Source: Methylomonas sp.
GTDB taxonomy: Bacteria; Pseudomonadota; Gammaproteobacteria; Methylococcales; Methylomonadaceae
Assembly (NCBI GenBank): GCA_026988195.1
Contig: JALSLS010000130.1
Span: forward strand, 1 to 21,479
DNA length: 21,479 nt
Direction of reading: 5' to 3'
In this document: piece after piece, positions 1 to 7,291 of the stretch
Layout: each line of letters starts with the position of its first letter
How positions within the stretch are numbered: position 1 is the stretch's first letter
Notes under the pieces: model-generated
Databases searched by the model: none
What the model was told of the DNA's origin: nothing
What the model saw: the letters and a program-made list of their open reading frames with translations, nothing else
Translations under genes and position numbers: made by a program

Positions 1-40
1 CTTTAAATTCTGGTGAATGGTTTCTTCGTTTTTTACTCAT
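1..40 (-). CDS. IS3-family transposase OrfA, N-terminal fragment (runs off left end)
   Basis: Reading the minus strand from the ATG at 40 gives MSKKRRNHSPEFK before the window ends. This is the typical beginning of the small helix-turn-helix OrfA protein of IS3-family elements, which binds the IS ends and is combined with OrfB by frameshifting. A good ribosome binding site (GAGGAA on the minus strand, about 45-52) precedes the start. Only 13 codons are visible, so integrity of the element cannot be judged. It lies divergent to the biosynthetic operon and marks the left boundary of the island. Confidence 0.7.
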   Translation of the reverse strand, partial: MSKKRRNHSPEFK

Positions 41-97
41 TTTCTATTTCCTCATGTAACAATTATAAACAGAAAATAGTTCTTAAGTTGAGGCTAA

Positions 98-120
98 AAC
101 TGTCCTAAGGATGGGGTACA
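98..120. repeat. Probable terminal inverted repeat of the left-hand IS3-type element
   Basis: Read outward-in on the minus strand from 120, the sequence begins TGTACCCCATCCTTAGGACA. This resembles IS3-family ends, which start with TG and contain CCC and a GGACA-like box. It lies about 60-80 bp upstream of the OrfA start, where such an end is expected. The other end and any target-site duplication are outside the window, so the exact border is an estimate. Confidence 0.45.
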
Positions 121-193
121 GTTCAATAGTCAGAACATAATTCCAATGCGTAACCTCTTTTTATAGATAAATTTTTCTTTTTCTGTAACAAGA

Positions 194-212
194 TAGTAAC
201 ATTTTGTTACTT
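194..212. promoter_or_regulatory. Palindromic operator-like site at the biosynthetic promoter
   Basis: TAGTAAC-ATTTT-GTTACTT is a perfect 6-5-6 palindrome (195-211) that overlaps the predicted -35 box. A second, overlapping palindrome uses GTTACT (206-211) and AGTAAC (220-225) with an 8-bp loop. A further GTAAC half-site lies at 185-189, eleven bases before the one at 196-200. The 19-bp length and TAGT...ACT ends resemble the two sites beside the MarR gene at 20221-20269. Regulator binding is inferred, not shown. Confidence 0.5.
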
Positions 213-232
213 TATATGTAGTAACTTATAAG
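204..232 (+). promoter_or_regulatory. Sigma70-type promoter of the biosynthetic operon
   Basis: TTGTTA at 204-209 (-35, 4 of 6 consensus bases) and TATAAG at 227-232 (-10, 5 of 6) are separated by exactly 17 bp. Transcription would start near 239, leaving a leader of about 45 bases before the first gene. Operator-like palindromes overlap the -35 box and the spacer, which suggests repression by a dimeric regulator. Confidence 0.5.
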
Positions 233-284
233 CGTAAGTAATATATCCTTTCGCTTGTTGATACTTAGGGTTACAGGAGAACTT

Positions 285-1187
285 ATGGAAAAAATAGCTT
301 ACATATCTTCTGGAATTACTAACTTTATAAACTTAGATACTTATACCCATGAGAGTTTTATCTCATGGGTTGAGAGCCAAGAATTTGACTTCTCAACCTT
401 TATGTCTTCTGATGATTCTTTCTCTTTAATTGTAAAAGGAGAATATGCTCGTTTAGCATCCATAGATACACAAATAGTCGGTTATGCTTTTTCGTGCATG
501 ATGTATGAATCCTATCTAAATACAATAGGAAAACCTGCTTATGTGAGTGGGTATAGCATGGGTGTTTTTTCTGCGTTGTATGCAGCAGAATCCATCTCAC
601 TTGTAAGCGGGTTATCTCTAATTCTTCAGTTGAATGAGCTAATTAGTAATTCTGATTTTCAGAATGAAGATAAATTCTCAATGGCAACAATCATTGGTTT
701 AGATAAAAAAGCTCTTCAATATTTCACTAAAGATATAAATAATATTGAAATAGTAAATCAAAATGCTGATACAAACTTTATTATTTCTGGAGAGGAAGTT
801 GCTCTAAGGTTGCTAGAAAAAAAAATATCAGATAACAGTAGCATTTTATTTTTTAAGTCCCTTCAAATTGACACCCCATATCACTCTAAACTATTAAGTA
901 GGTTCAAGAAAGACTGGGCATCTATTCTTCGTTATCATGAAATTCATTCTCCTAATATTCCTGTTGTTTCTGCTACAACACTGGAAATACTAACTACAAA
1001 AAGTAGTTCAATTTATGAGCTAGAAAGAAACTTTTGCTCTTCTTTTTCATGGCTAGGTGTCCTCAAAAAAATGCGGGAGCTAGGAGTAAAAGACCTATAT
1101 CAATGTGGTGTGAATAAAGAACTCTACAAGATAGGTAAGTATTCAGGAGTAAATCATAACTATCATTGGATCAATAAAAGTGAGTAA
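285..1187 (+). CDS. Acyltransferase-fold (FabD-like) protein with atypical active site; possible acyl hydrolase or editing enzyme
   Basis: A 300-residue member of the malonyl-CoA:ACP transacylase fold. The nucleophile motif is GYSMG (Ser91), with Tyr where FabD has His, and the catalytic His is in TPYHSKL (His200). The N-terminal GQGSQ oxyanion motif is absent (YISSGITNF instead). The Arg that binds the malonyl carboxylate in FabD is also absent: the aligned segment reads LILQLNEL. It is therefore unlikely to load malonyl. A hydrolase or editing role like the acyl hydrolases of trans-AT clusters, or transfer of a non-carboxylated acyl group, is my inference. The start at 285 follows AGGAGA (275-280); an upstream TTG at 255 lacks such a site. 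Its end overlaps the next gene by 8 bp. A canonical malonyltransferase closes the operon at 14450. Confidence 0.7.
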   Translation: MEKIAYISSGITNFINLDTYTHESFISWVESQEFDFSTFMSSDDSFSLIVKGEYARLASIDTQIVGYAFSCMMYESYLNTIGKPAYVSGYSMGVFSALYAAESISLVSGLSLILQLNELISNSDFQNEDKFSMATIIGLDKKALQYFTKDINNIEIVNQNADTNFIISGEEVALRLLEKKISDNSSILFFKSLQIDTPYHSKLLSRFKKDWASILRYHEIHSPNIPVVSATTLEILTTKSSSIYELERNFCSSFSWLGVLKKMRELGVKDLYQCGVNKELYKIGKYSGVNHNYHWINKSE

Positions 1188-1875
1188 ACAATTAAAGTAC
1201 TTTGAAGAAGGTATTGAAATCAATAACAGTAAGGCTGTTATTTGTGAAATAAATAATGGAATTGGTTATTTTATATTCAATAATCCGCCATCAAATCTTA
1301 TGGATGAGACGTGGAGCACCCAGGCACAAGATGCTATTAATATTTTGGGTGCGTGGGCAAAAGATAAAAAAATACGAGGCGTGATTGTTACATCAAATGG
1401 CAGGCATTTTTCTGCAGGAGCAAATTTACAAAGTCTGGAAGATGCGGTTGTCAAGAGGCAGAAAAACTATCTCTCAAGCATGTTGGGAAATAGTATTTTT
1501 TTTGAAAAACTTTACGATCTTCCTATACCTGTAGTCGCTGCTGTACGAGGAGTATGCATTGGGAGTGGTTTTGAGTTTGCCCTAGCCTGTCATTGGAGAA
1601 TATGTGACACGAGGGTAGTAATGGGTTCTGTTGAAGCAACATTCGGAATTATGCCGGGGTGTGGGGCAACAATACGTTTGCCTAAAATAGTAGGCGTTGG
1701 TAATGCACTTGAATTGATAATGAGTGGTAGGAGAGTAGACGCAGAAGAAGGATACAAAATGGGAATCATTGATAAAGTTGTGGACCACAAGGATTTATTG
1801 GCAGAGTCAATTAATTTTGTAAATAAACTGTATCCCTTTTATAGGTCTGTAAATAATACTATGGAGAGAGCGTAA
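1180..1875 (+). CDS. Enoyl-CoA hydratase/isomerase (crotonase) family protein 1
   Basis: A 231-residue crotonase-fold protein. The first oxyanion segment is HFSAGANL (about 76-83) and the second is GVCIGSGFE (124-132). Glu132 and Glu152 (VEATFGIMPG) occupy the positions of the two catalytic Glu residues of rat crotonase and have the same 20-residue spacing, so hydration or dehydration chemistry is plausible. The likely substrate is an acyl-ACP or acyl-CoA made by the neighbouring KS. It starts with GTG inside the end of the preceding gene (8-bp overlap), and its stop overlaps the next ATG (TAATG), so it is translationally coupled on both sides. It most resembles the crotonase at 5757 among the four in this operon, both having ALACH and LGIMPG/FGIMPG segments. 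The exact reaction is unknown. Confidence 0.8.
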   Translation: MSKQLKYFEEGIEINNSKAVICEINNGIGYFIFNNPPSNLMDETWSTQAQDAINILGAWAKDKKIRGVIVTSNGRHFSAGANLQSLEDAVVKRQKNYLSSMLGNSIFFEKLYDLPIPVVAAVRGVCIGSGFEFALACHWRICDTRVVMGSVEATFGIMPGCGATIRLPKIVGVGNALELIMSGRRVDAEEGYKMGIIDKVVDHKDLLAESINFVNKLYPFYRSVNNTMERA

Positions 1876-3098
1876 TGGAACGTGTAGTTATAACAGGATT
1901 AGGTTTGGTTAGTCCTTTAGGGGTTGATCTTAAAAGTTCTTGGGAAAATTGTATAAATGGCAAGTCGGGAGTAGGTGAAATCACACATTTTGATACAAGC
2001 GGTTTCAAAATAAAAATAGCGGCCCAGATTCCAAGTGAGTTTGAAGATATTGTTACACAAAGTATAAAGAAAAGAATTAGAAAACAAATGACACGCAGTG
2101 TTCAGGTCTATGCAGTGGCAACGCAAATGGCTGTTGAAGACTCGGGCTTTGATTTTGAAACGGGTGATTCTGAAAGATACGGTGCGGCTATTGGTGCGAG
2201 TGGGACTGATTACCCCAGTGAGGATATGTCCAATGTGACAGCTTTTGATAGCGGACGAATTGTTAAGTCCATGTCGAATGCTTTTCCTGCCTGGACTAGC
2301 TTGCAGTACGGCTTGACGGGGCCGACTTTTACAGTGAGCACCGCCTGTTCATCTGGGGGCTATGCAATGGCTCTGGCTTTTGATCAGATTGCTATGGGTC
2401 TGTGTGATGTGATGATCAGTGGGGCTTCCTGTTGCCCCATACTCCCTGAATTTATTGCGGGATTTGGTGATATACAGGCAATGTCTGAAAGAAATGTTTC
2501 CCCTGAAGAAGCTTCCTGTCCTTTTGATGTGAGCCGTGATGGTTTTGTGATGGGCGAAGGAGCTGGGGTTCTTATTCTTGAGTCAGAAACATCTGCCCGA
2601 AATAGGGGGGCTCATATTTATGCAGAAGTCCGAAGACCGGCTCTGTTGGGTGAGGCATATAACATTGTTTCCCCTCGTCCTGATGGAGTAGGTATGGCAC
2701 GCTGCATGGAAACGGCGTTAAAACAGGCTGGTTTGAACACCTCCGATGTTGACTACATTAATGCACATGGAACATCCACCCCTTTAAATGATGCCTATGA
2801 GGCAAAAGCAATCATGAGTAGTTTTGGCAATGATGCTGGCAAGCTTGCAGTTTCATCGACTAAATCCGTGACAGGGCATTGTCTGGCCGCAGCCGGGGGG
2901 GTAGAGGCGGTTTTATCTTGCATGACACTGGAAACGGGTGTTATCCCTCCAACAATGAATCTTCATGAACAGGATCCCGATGTTGGTCTGGATTTTGTTC
3001 CAATGGAAGCACGAAATGCAAAAGTGGACGCTGTTTTATCCAATTCATTTGCATTTGGCGGACATAACTCGGTAGTACCATTTATTCGATACGAATAA
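1875..3098 (+). CDS. Beta-ketoacyl-ACP synthase II (FabF-like KS)
   Basis: A complete 407-residue KAS II. The active-site Cys158 is in STACSSGG, His298 in NAHGTSTPLND and His335 in TGHCLAAAGG. This is the intact Cys-His-His triad of decarboxylative Claisen condensation with malonyl-ACP. No chain-length-factor partner with a missing Cys is present, so it probably acts as a homodimer, as FabF does. It is followed at once by a dedicated ACP. GGAGAG precedes the ATG, which overlaps the previous stop codon by one base. The intact Cys excludes the Ser-type decarboxylase KS of HMG beta-branching cassettes. Its base composition is visibly less AT-rich than that of the first gene. Confidence 0.9.
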   Translation: MERVVITGLGLVSPLGVDLKSSWENCINGKSGVGEITHFDTSGFKIKIAAQIPSEFEDIVTQSIKKRIRKQMTRSVQVYAVATQMAVEDSGFDFETGDSERYGAAIGASGTDYPSEDMSNVTAFDSGRIVKSMSNAFPAWTSLQYGLTGPTFTVSTACSSGGYAMALAFDQIAMGLCDVMISGASCCPILPEFIAGFGDIQAMSERNVSPEEASCPFDVSRDGFVMGEGAGVLILESETSARNRGAHIYAEVRRPALLGEAYNIVSPRPDGVGMARCMETALKQAGLNTSDVDYINAHGTSTPLNDAYEAKAIMSSFGNDAGKLAVSSTKSVTGHCLAAAGGVEAVLSCMTLETGVIPPTMNLHEQDPDVGLDFVPMEARNAKVDAVLSNSFAFGGHNSVVPFIRYE

Positions 3099-3139
3099 GT
3101 AGTATTAAAAATACAATATAACTGAAACAAGGACTAGAA

Positions 3140-3439
3140 ATGACTGAAATAACAAATGCAATGAAGGAAGAAGTATCTTCATTTGTAAAAGAATATTTTG
3201 CAGATGAGTGTGAGGTAGAAATCAGTGGAATAAATGATGGCACCCTGATTATTGAAGATTTAGACGGTGACTCGTTAATGTTCCTTTCCTTACTGGAAAT
3301 AATAAGACAAAAGTATGATGTGGATGTGGAAATAAAAACCATCGGAAAACGCTTGATGACAAAACCGGCTGAGACCATTGGAGACGTGGTTGATATGGTT
3401 CTGTTGGTGATTGAATATGGCGAAAATATTCCCGAATAA
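3140..3439 (+). CDS. Acyl carrier protein
   Basis: A 99-residue, acidic, helical protein with the phosphopantetheine attachment motif GDSLMFLSLL; the Ser in DSL is the modified residue. It is slightly longer than FabC-type ACPs, with about 15 extra N-terminal residues. A good AAGGA site precedes the ATG. It lies between the KS and the KAS III-like gene, as the ACP does in dialkylresorcinol and aryl-polyene type loci, so it most likely carries the growing chain. The phosphopantetheinyl transferase at 9543 is the likely activating enzyme. Confidence 0.9.
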   Translation: MTEITNAMKEEVSSFVKEYFADECEVEISGINDGTLIIEDLDGDSLMFLSLLEIIRQKYDVDVEIKTIGKRLMTKPAETIGDVVDMVLLVIEYGENIPE

Positions 3440-3482
3440 AGCCGGCAATAAAATGATAAAACATGCGAAGGATATGAAAAAT

Positions 3483-4607
3483 ATGCAAGCTGCAAAAATA
3501 ATTGGAACTGGTTCGTATCTTCCCGGTGATCCAGTCAAATTTGATGATATTCAAAGCTATTTAGGTGAGCTTCCAGATGCCCCTAAACGCGTCACGAAGT
3601 GGGTGAAGGATATGACCCCCGTCATGAAAGAAATGTTGGCAATGGAAAATTATTATTATGCCTTTGATGGAGAAACTCGCGAATTCACCGATGATAATAT
3701 TTCGATGTCGGTTAAAGCGGCAAAAGAAGCTCTTGATGCTGCTGGACTGGAGGCGCCAGACATTGATCTGATTTGTTATGGATCTGCCCAGCAAAATCAG
3801 ATGCCCCCAGCTACAGTGAGAATACAGGAGGAACTAGGCATTCCGAATTGTGCGGAGTTTTCAATTTATTCCAACTGTACCTCTGCTTATAAATCACTGT
3901 TTATTGCTTCTGAATTGATTAAGAGTGGGTATTGTAAAAATGCTCTGGTTATTTCGTCAAATATAGTGTCTTCATCAATGATGCCTGAATATTACAATCA
4001 GGAAAAATTAAACCGTGAAACAGTATTTATGCGCTGGTTTCTTTGCGATGGTGCGGCAGCGATGATTCTGACATCTGATGAATCAGAGAAACCAGGATTG
4101 GTTGTTGAGGGTAGTTTTCTTGAATCCATTGGTTGTAATCGTGAATCCATTATGCATGACCATAGACTTGCAAGACCTGTCTCTCCTCTGGAAGAGTATG
4201 AAACAGCGGCTCACCATGTGCAGCAAAGTTTTCGCAATGCCTTGCACTCCGGTACGTTTCAGGAAGCAAGCGGTAAGTCTGTCATGTTTTCTGGTATGAA
4301 GCGCATGATCGAAAAACTCGACCTGAACTTGGATGATGTCAAATATTTACAAATTAATCTTCCCAGTAAACAGGTTACAGAAATTTTGTTGGATGAGGTG
4401 CTTGAATTTGGTATCGACCGAACAGCTCTATATACCAAGTTGGATAAGCTTGGCTATTGCGGTCCACCGATGGCTTTTATCGTGATTGACCAGATAATGA
4501 GTCATGAAAAGATGAAGGATGGTGACAAAATATTAAGTTTTGTTACCGAGGTGAGCAAGTTCATGCAGGGTGGGTATTTGCTGCGTGCAGATGGGTTCTC
4601 AACATAG
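3483..4607 (+). CDS. KAS III / DarB-like thiolase-fold protein lacking the usual His-Asn pair
   Basis: A 374-residue KAS III-fold protein. The N-terminus (KIIGTGSYLPGDPV), the nucleophile region IYSNCTSAYKS (Cys132) and the stretch FMRWFLCDGAAAM are most like DarB, which joins two beta-ketoacyl units in dialkylresorcinol synthesis. The segment that carries the catalytic His in FabH and type III PKSs reads YLQINLPSK here, and the GN(T/M)S segment with the catalytic Asn reads GYCGPP. Both residues are therefore missing while Cys132 is kept. An acyltransferase or esterase-like role, as known for some KAS III homologues such as CerJ and DpsC, is inferred. I chose the ATG at 3483 because GAAGGA lies 10 bases upstream (3467-3472). 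Upstream in-frame starts at 3417, 3453 and 3474 are possible but less well placed. Confidence 0.75.
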   Translation: MQAAKIIGTGSYLPGDPVKFDDIQSYLGELPDAPKRVTKWVKDMTPVMKEMLAMENYYYAFDGETREFTDDNISMSVKAAKEALDAAGLEAPDIDLICYGSAQQNQMPPATVRIQEELGIPNCAEFSIYSNCTSAYKSLFIASELIKSGYCKNALVISSNIVSSSMMPEYYNQEKLNRETVFMRWFLCDGAAAMILTSDESEKPGLVVEGSFLESIGCNRESIMHDHRLARPVSPLEEYETAAHHVQQSFRNALHSGTFQEASGKSVMFSGMKRMIEKLDLNLDDVKYLQINLPSKQVTEILLDEVLEFGIDRTALYTKLDKLGYCGPPMAFIVIDQIMSHEKMKDGDKILSFVTEVSKFMQGGYLLRADGFST

Positions 4608-4620
4608 GTCAGAAATTATC

Positions 4621-5754
4621 ATGGATAACTGTATTGCTGTAGTTGGAGTGGGTCGAATGGGTAAGTCGATTGTCGATTTTCTTATTGCAAAAGACCTGAA
4701 AGTTATTGCTGTTACCCGTTCGGAAGAGCAGGCAGAGAAGCTAAATAGAAAATGGCATAAGGGGCTGGTTAGTAAGCAAAAGTATGGTGTTATTACTGCA
4801 GATAAAGCAGATGAAATGGCAGGGCAATTCTTTGCCAGTTCGAGTATGGAAGTGGTAGCTGGGGCAGATATTATTATCGAGTCAGTTTATGAGGATGTTG
4901 AGATCAAGCGAGAGGTTTTTTCCCAAGTTGGAAAGCATATACGTAAAGATGCGATTGTTGCAAGTAACTCATCTTCAATCTCGCCATTGGAATTAAAAAA
5001 CCCATCACTTGATATATCTCGGCTGGTCGGTTTGCATTTTTTTTTCCCAGTTTCAGTGAGCAATATTGTTGAGTTGGTCACGCATGAAACTCTCGCTAAA
5101 GATGTGTACACCCGCATTGATAACTTTGTTACCCACCACGGAATAGTTAAGGTTGAACAGGGTCTAAACAATGCCTTTTTGCTTAATATGCTGAGTATGG
5201 CGGTAGGTGGAGAAGCTTTTCGAGGAGCAATAAAATTTGGCTTTAGCAAAGCCAACGAACTGTCGAAATCCGAGATATTTCCACTAGGGGTTTTTTCGCT
5301 GTTTGACCATGTGGGTATTCCGGTCATCCTAGAAGCGACGATGCGTTATGCAGACCACGACCCCCTTGAAAACAAAAAGTCCTATGAATACCTATTGACG
5401 TTTATGAGAGTGATGGCAGATGGTGAAAACCATGACATGGTGTTTGCTGACATTGAATACCCATGTGATTTAGCTAACTGGGACGGTGAAGTACCCCCTC
5501 TTTATGATAACGAAGATGAATTTAAGCAGCGATTAAATTACCTCCATATTAATACCTGTTTGTTTGCCGTTGAAACAGGGCTTATCGATAAAAATATCCT
5601 CGATAAAGCCATTATGGCCATTATGGGAACAGACAAGGGGCCAATTCAGTTGGCGAGTGAAATTGGACATAGAAAAATACAGTGGGCGCTGGAGGTTTTT
5701 TATAATGAAAGAGAAGCCACTTACTATCGACCCACCTCTTTACTGGAGTATTAA
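4621..5754 (+). CDS. 3-hydroxyacyl-CoA dehydrogenase family protein (NAD(P)-dependent beta-ketoacyl reduction or reverse)
   Basis: A 377-residue protein with an N-terminal Rossmann fold (GVGRMG, residues 9-14). The catalytic residues align with human HAD at identical spacing: Ser118, His139 (HFFFP), Glu151 (NIVELV) and Asn189 (FLLNM). The usual D-x-PGF motif before the Asn is replaced by EQGLNNAF. The C-terminal part (about 190 residues) is roughly twice the usual length, so it may hold a second, degenerate 3HCDH domain. No FabG-type ketoreductase is present in the operon, so this enzyme may supply the beta-keto reduction step, working with the crotonases. The start at 4621 is chosen because the Rossmann strand begins there (MDNCIAVVGVG); upstream ATGs fall inside the previous gene. 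It ends 2 bp before the next ATG. Confidence 0.82.
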   Translation: MDNCIAVVGVGRMGKSIVDFLIAKDLKVIAVTRSEEQAEKLNRKWHKGLVSKQKYGVITADKADEMAGQFFASSSMEVVAGADIIIESVYEDVEIKREVFSQVGKHIRKDAIVASNSSSISPLELKNPSLDISRLVGLHFFFPVSVSNIVELVTHETLAKDVYTRIDNFVTHHGIVKVEQGLNNAFLLNMLSMAVGGEAFRGAIKFGFSKANELSKSEIFPLGVFSLFDHVGIPVILEATMRYADHDPLENKKSYEYLLTFMRVMADGENHDMVFADIEYPCDLANWDGEVPPLYDNEDEFKQRLNYLHINTCLFAVETGLIDKNILDKAIMAIMGTDKGPIQLASEIGHRKIQWALEVFYNEREATYYRPTSLLEY

Positions 5755-5756
5755 TA

Positions 5757-6497
5757 ATGGATGATAAAAGCGGAATAATTGTCTTTCAGAGAAAGGATGA
5801 TATCTTGATTCTTACGATAAGCAATCCACCTAGAAACAGGTTGCCGGATCCTGTTTTTACAGATCCTGATGTGCTGTATACAATGTTACACGAAGAGGGA
5901 CTCAGAGGAGCTATTCTGGCCGGAGAAGGCAAGAACTTTTGTGAAGGTGCGGCCATCGGCAACAATATTCCTGATGATCTTGCAGACCGCATGAGGGAAG
6001 GGAAAAGGATTCTGGATATTATAGAAGAAAGTCCAGTTCCTGTTATTGCTGCTATTAATGGTGCCTGTTTTGGTGGGGGGCTTGAAGTTGCATTAGCCTG
6101 CCATTTCCGGGTTGTTGGAGAAAGTAGTTTATTAGGTTTTCCTGAAGCGGAGCTTGGCATTATGCCTGGTCTGGCTGGAACCCTGCGTTCGGTAGAAGAG
6201 CTTGGCTATTCCAATGCCTTACCTCTTTTGCTTTCATCGGATTATGTTTCGGGGGAGAAAGCTGTAGAAATTGGGCTGGCTCACTATGCAGTACCCCGCC
6301 AGGAGGTTTTCAGAAAAGCCTCCCAGGTACTAGAGCACCTTATTGGGGATAAAACCCCTAAGTCTATCAATTACATCATGATGTCAATTCTGGCGAGCAA
6401 AAGAATGGATCGTAAAGATGCTCTGGAACTGGAAACCAGACTGGTGGTCGAGTTGGTGGAAGACCAATACAACGATAAAAGAAAAACAGTGGCATAG
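5757..6497 (+). CDS. Enoyl-CoA hydratase/isomerase (crotonase) family protein 2
   Basis: A 246-residue crotonase-fold protein with oxyanion segments NFCEGAAI (60-67) and GACFGGGLE (102-110). Glu110 and Glu130 (FPEAELGIMPG) match the catalytic Glu pair, 20 residues apart. It is paralogous to the crotonase at 1180, as shown by the ALACH(F/W)R and GIMPG blocks. GGAG at 5745-5748 inside the preceding gene serves as its ribosome binding site, and the gap to that gene is 2 bp, implying co-translation with the dehydrogenase. A dehydratase acting on the dehydrogenase product is the simplest reading. Isomerisation of the double bond is an alternative. Confidence 0.82.
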   Translation: MDDKSGIIVFQRKDDILILTISNPPRNRLPDPVFTDPDVLYTMLHEEGLRGAILAGEGKNFCEGAAIGNNIPDDLADRMREGKRILDIIEESPVPVIAAINGACFGGGLEVALACHFRVVGESSLLGFPEAELGIMPGLAGTLRSVEELGYSNALPLLLSSDYVSGEKAVEIGLAHYAVPRQEVFRKASQVLEHLIGDKTPKSINYIMMSILASKRMDRKDALELETRLVVELVEDQYNDKRKTVA

Positions 6498-6502
6498 GCA
6501 TT

Positions 6503-7249
6503 ATGGCTATTCAAGGAGAACATACAAATACAGTGAGTTATTACCTAGAGGGATCGGTCGCTCATATATCTTTGAATCGGCCTGATAAGTCCAATGCGTA
6601 TAACAGCGAAATGCTTGATGGATTGGCAGCAATTATTCAGTCAATAAAAGAAAACACTGAAATTTCAATGGCTGTTATCAAGTCTTCATCGTCGGTATTT
6701 TGCTCCGGTGCAGACCTGAATGAAATGCGGAACAGAACATTTAAGGAGATATTAAGTTTAAAAAGCAGGAAGGTTTTTGAAACAATTCGTCAATCTCCCT
6801 TTATCACTGTTGCCGTGGTTGATGGCAATGCTGTGGCGGGTGGTTTTGAACTGGCACTTTCCTGTGATTTTATTTTAGCAACAGGAAAAGCCTGCTTTTG
6901 GTTACCGGAAGTCAGTTTGGGGCTGTTACCAGCAGCGGGCGGGATTTCAAGACTGGTAGAGCTTGTAGGAACATCGCGAACCAAGAATATAATAATTTTA
7001 GGTCATAAACTTGACGCACACAAAGCTTATCAACTAGGTATTGTCACGAAACTAGTGTCGAATGATGAAGTTAATAAATATATTGAAGTAATGGCAAAGG
7101 AAATATCTGATAAGCCAGATATAGCAGTTCAAATCGCGAAGAAGGTAATTAATGATGCAGTTTTAGCACAAAACTCATCATCTGAACTTATTAGTCAAGC
7201 ATTACTGAATGAGTTGCGGATGAAAACTCATCATTCAACAAATGATTAA
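6503..7249 (+). CDS. Enoyl-CoA hydratase/isomerase family protein 3, DpgD-like
   Basis: A 248-residue crotonase with a classical N-terminus (HISLNRPDKSNAYNSEML), oxyanion segments FCSGADL (66-72) and GNAVAGGFE (108-116), and Glu116/Glu136 (LPEVSLGLLP) as the catalytic pair. It lies directly upstream of the DpgA-type type III PKS. In glycopeptide-antibiotic loci the crotonases DpgB and DpgD flank DpgA and help dehydrate and aromatise its polyketide to 3,5-dihydroxyphenylacetyl-CoA. The DpgD-like label rests on this neighbourhood plus its standard crotonase active site, not on a distinctive motif. The ribosome binding site is weak and the gene follows the previous stop by 5 bp. Confidence 0.75.
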   Translation: MAIQGEHTNTVSYYLEGSVAHISLNRPDKSNAYNSEMLDGLAAIIQSIKENTEISMAVIKSSSSVFCSGADLNEMRNRTFKEILSLKSRKVFETIRQSPFITVAVVDGNAVAGGFELALSCDFILATGKACFWLPEVSLGLLPAAGGISRLVELVGTSRTKNIIILGHKLDAHKAYQLGIVTKLVSNDEVNKYIEVMAKEISDKPDIAVQIAKKVINDAVLAQNSSSELISQALLNELRMKTHHSTND

Positions 7250-7291
7250 TAAATTGGTTGGAGATTGTTAAAAGTGGAAAAGGTTAAACAA

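Noticed and set aside
185..225. LuxR-type lux box at the biosynthetic promoter
   Set aside because: The repeats are GTAAC-based with 5- or 8-bp spacers and lack the ACCTGT...ACAGGT form; no LuxR or LuxI gene is in the window.
3082..3554. Minus-strand open frames across the ACP gene
   Set aside because: They lie opposite a clear ACP coding sequence, have no ribosome binding site or recognisable domain, and are shadows of the coding strand.
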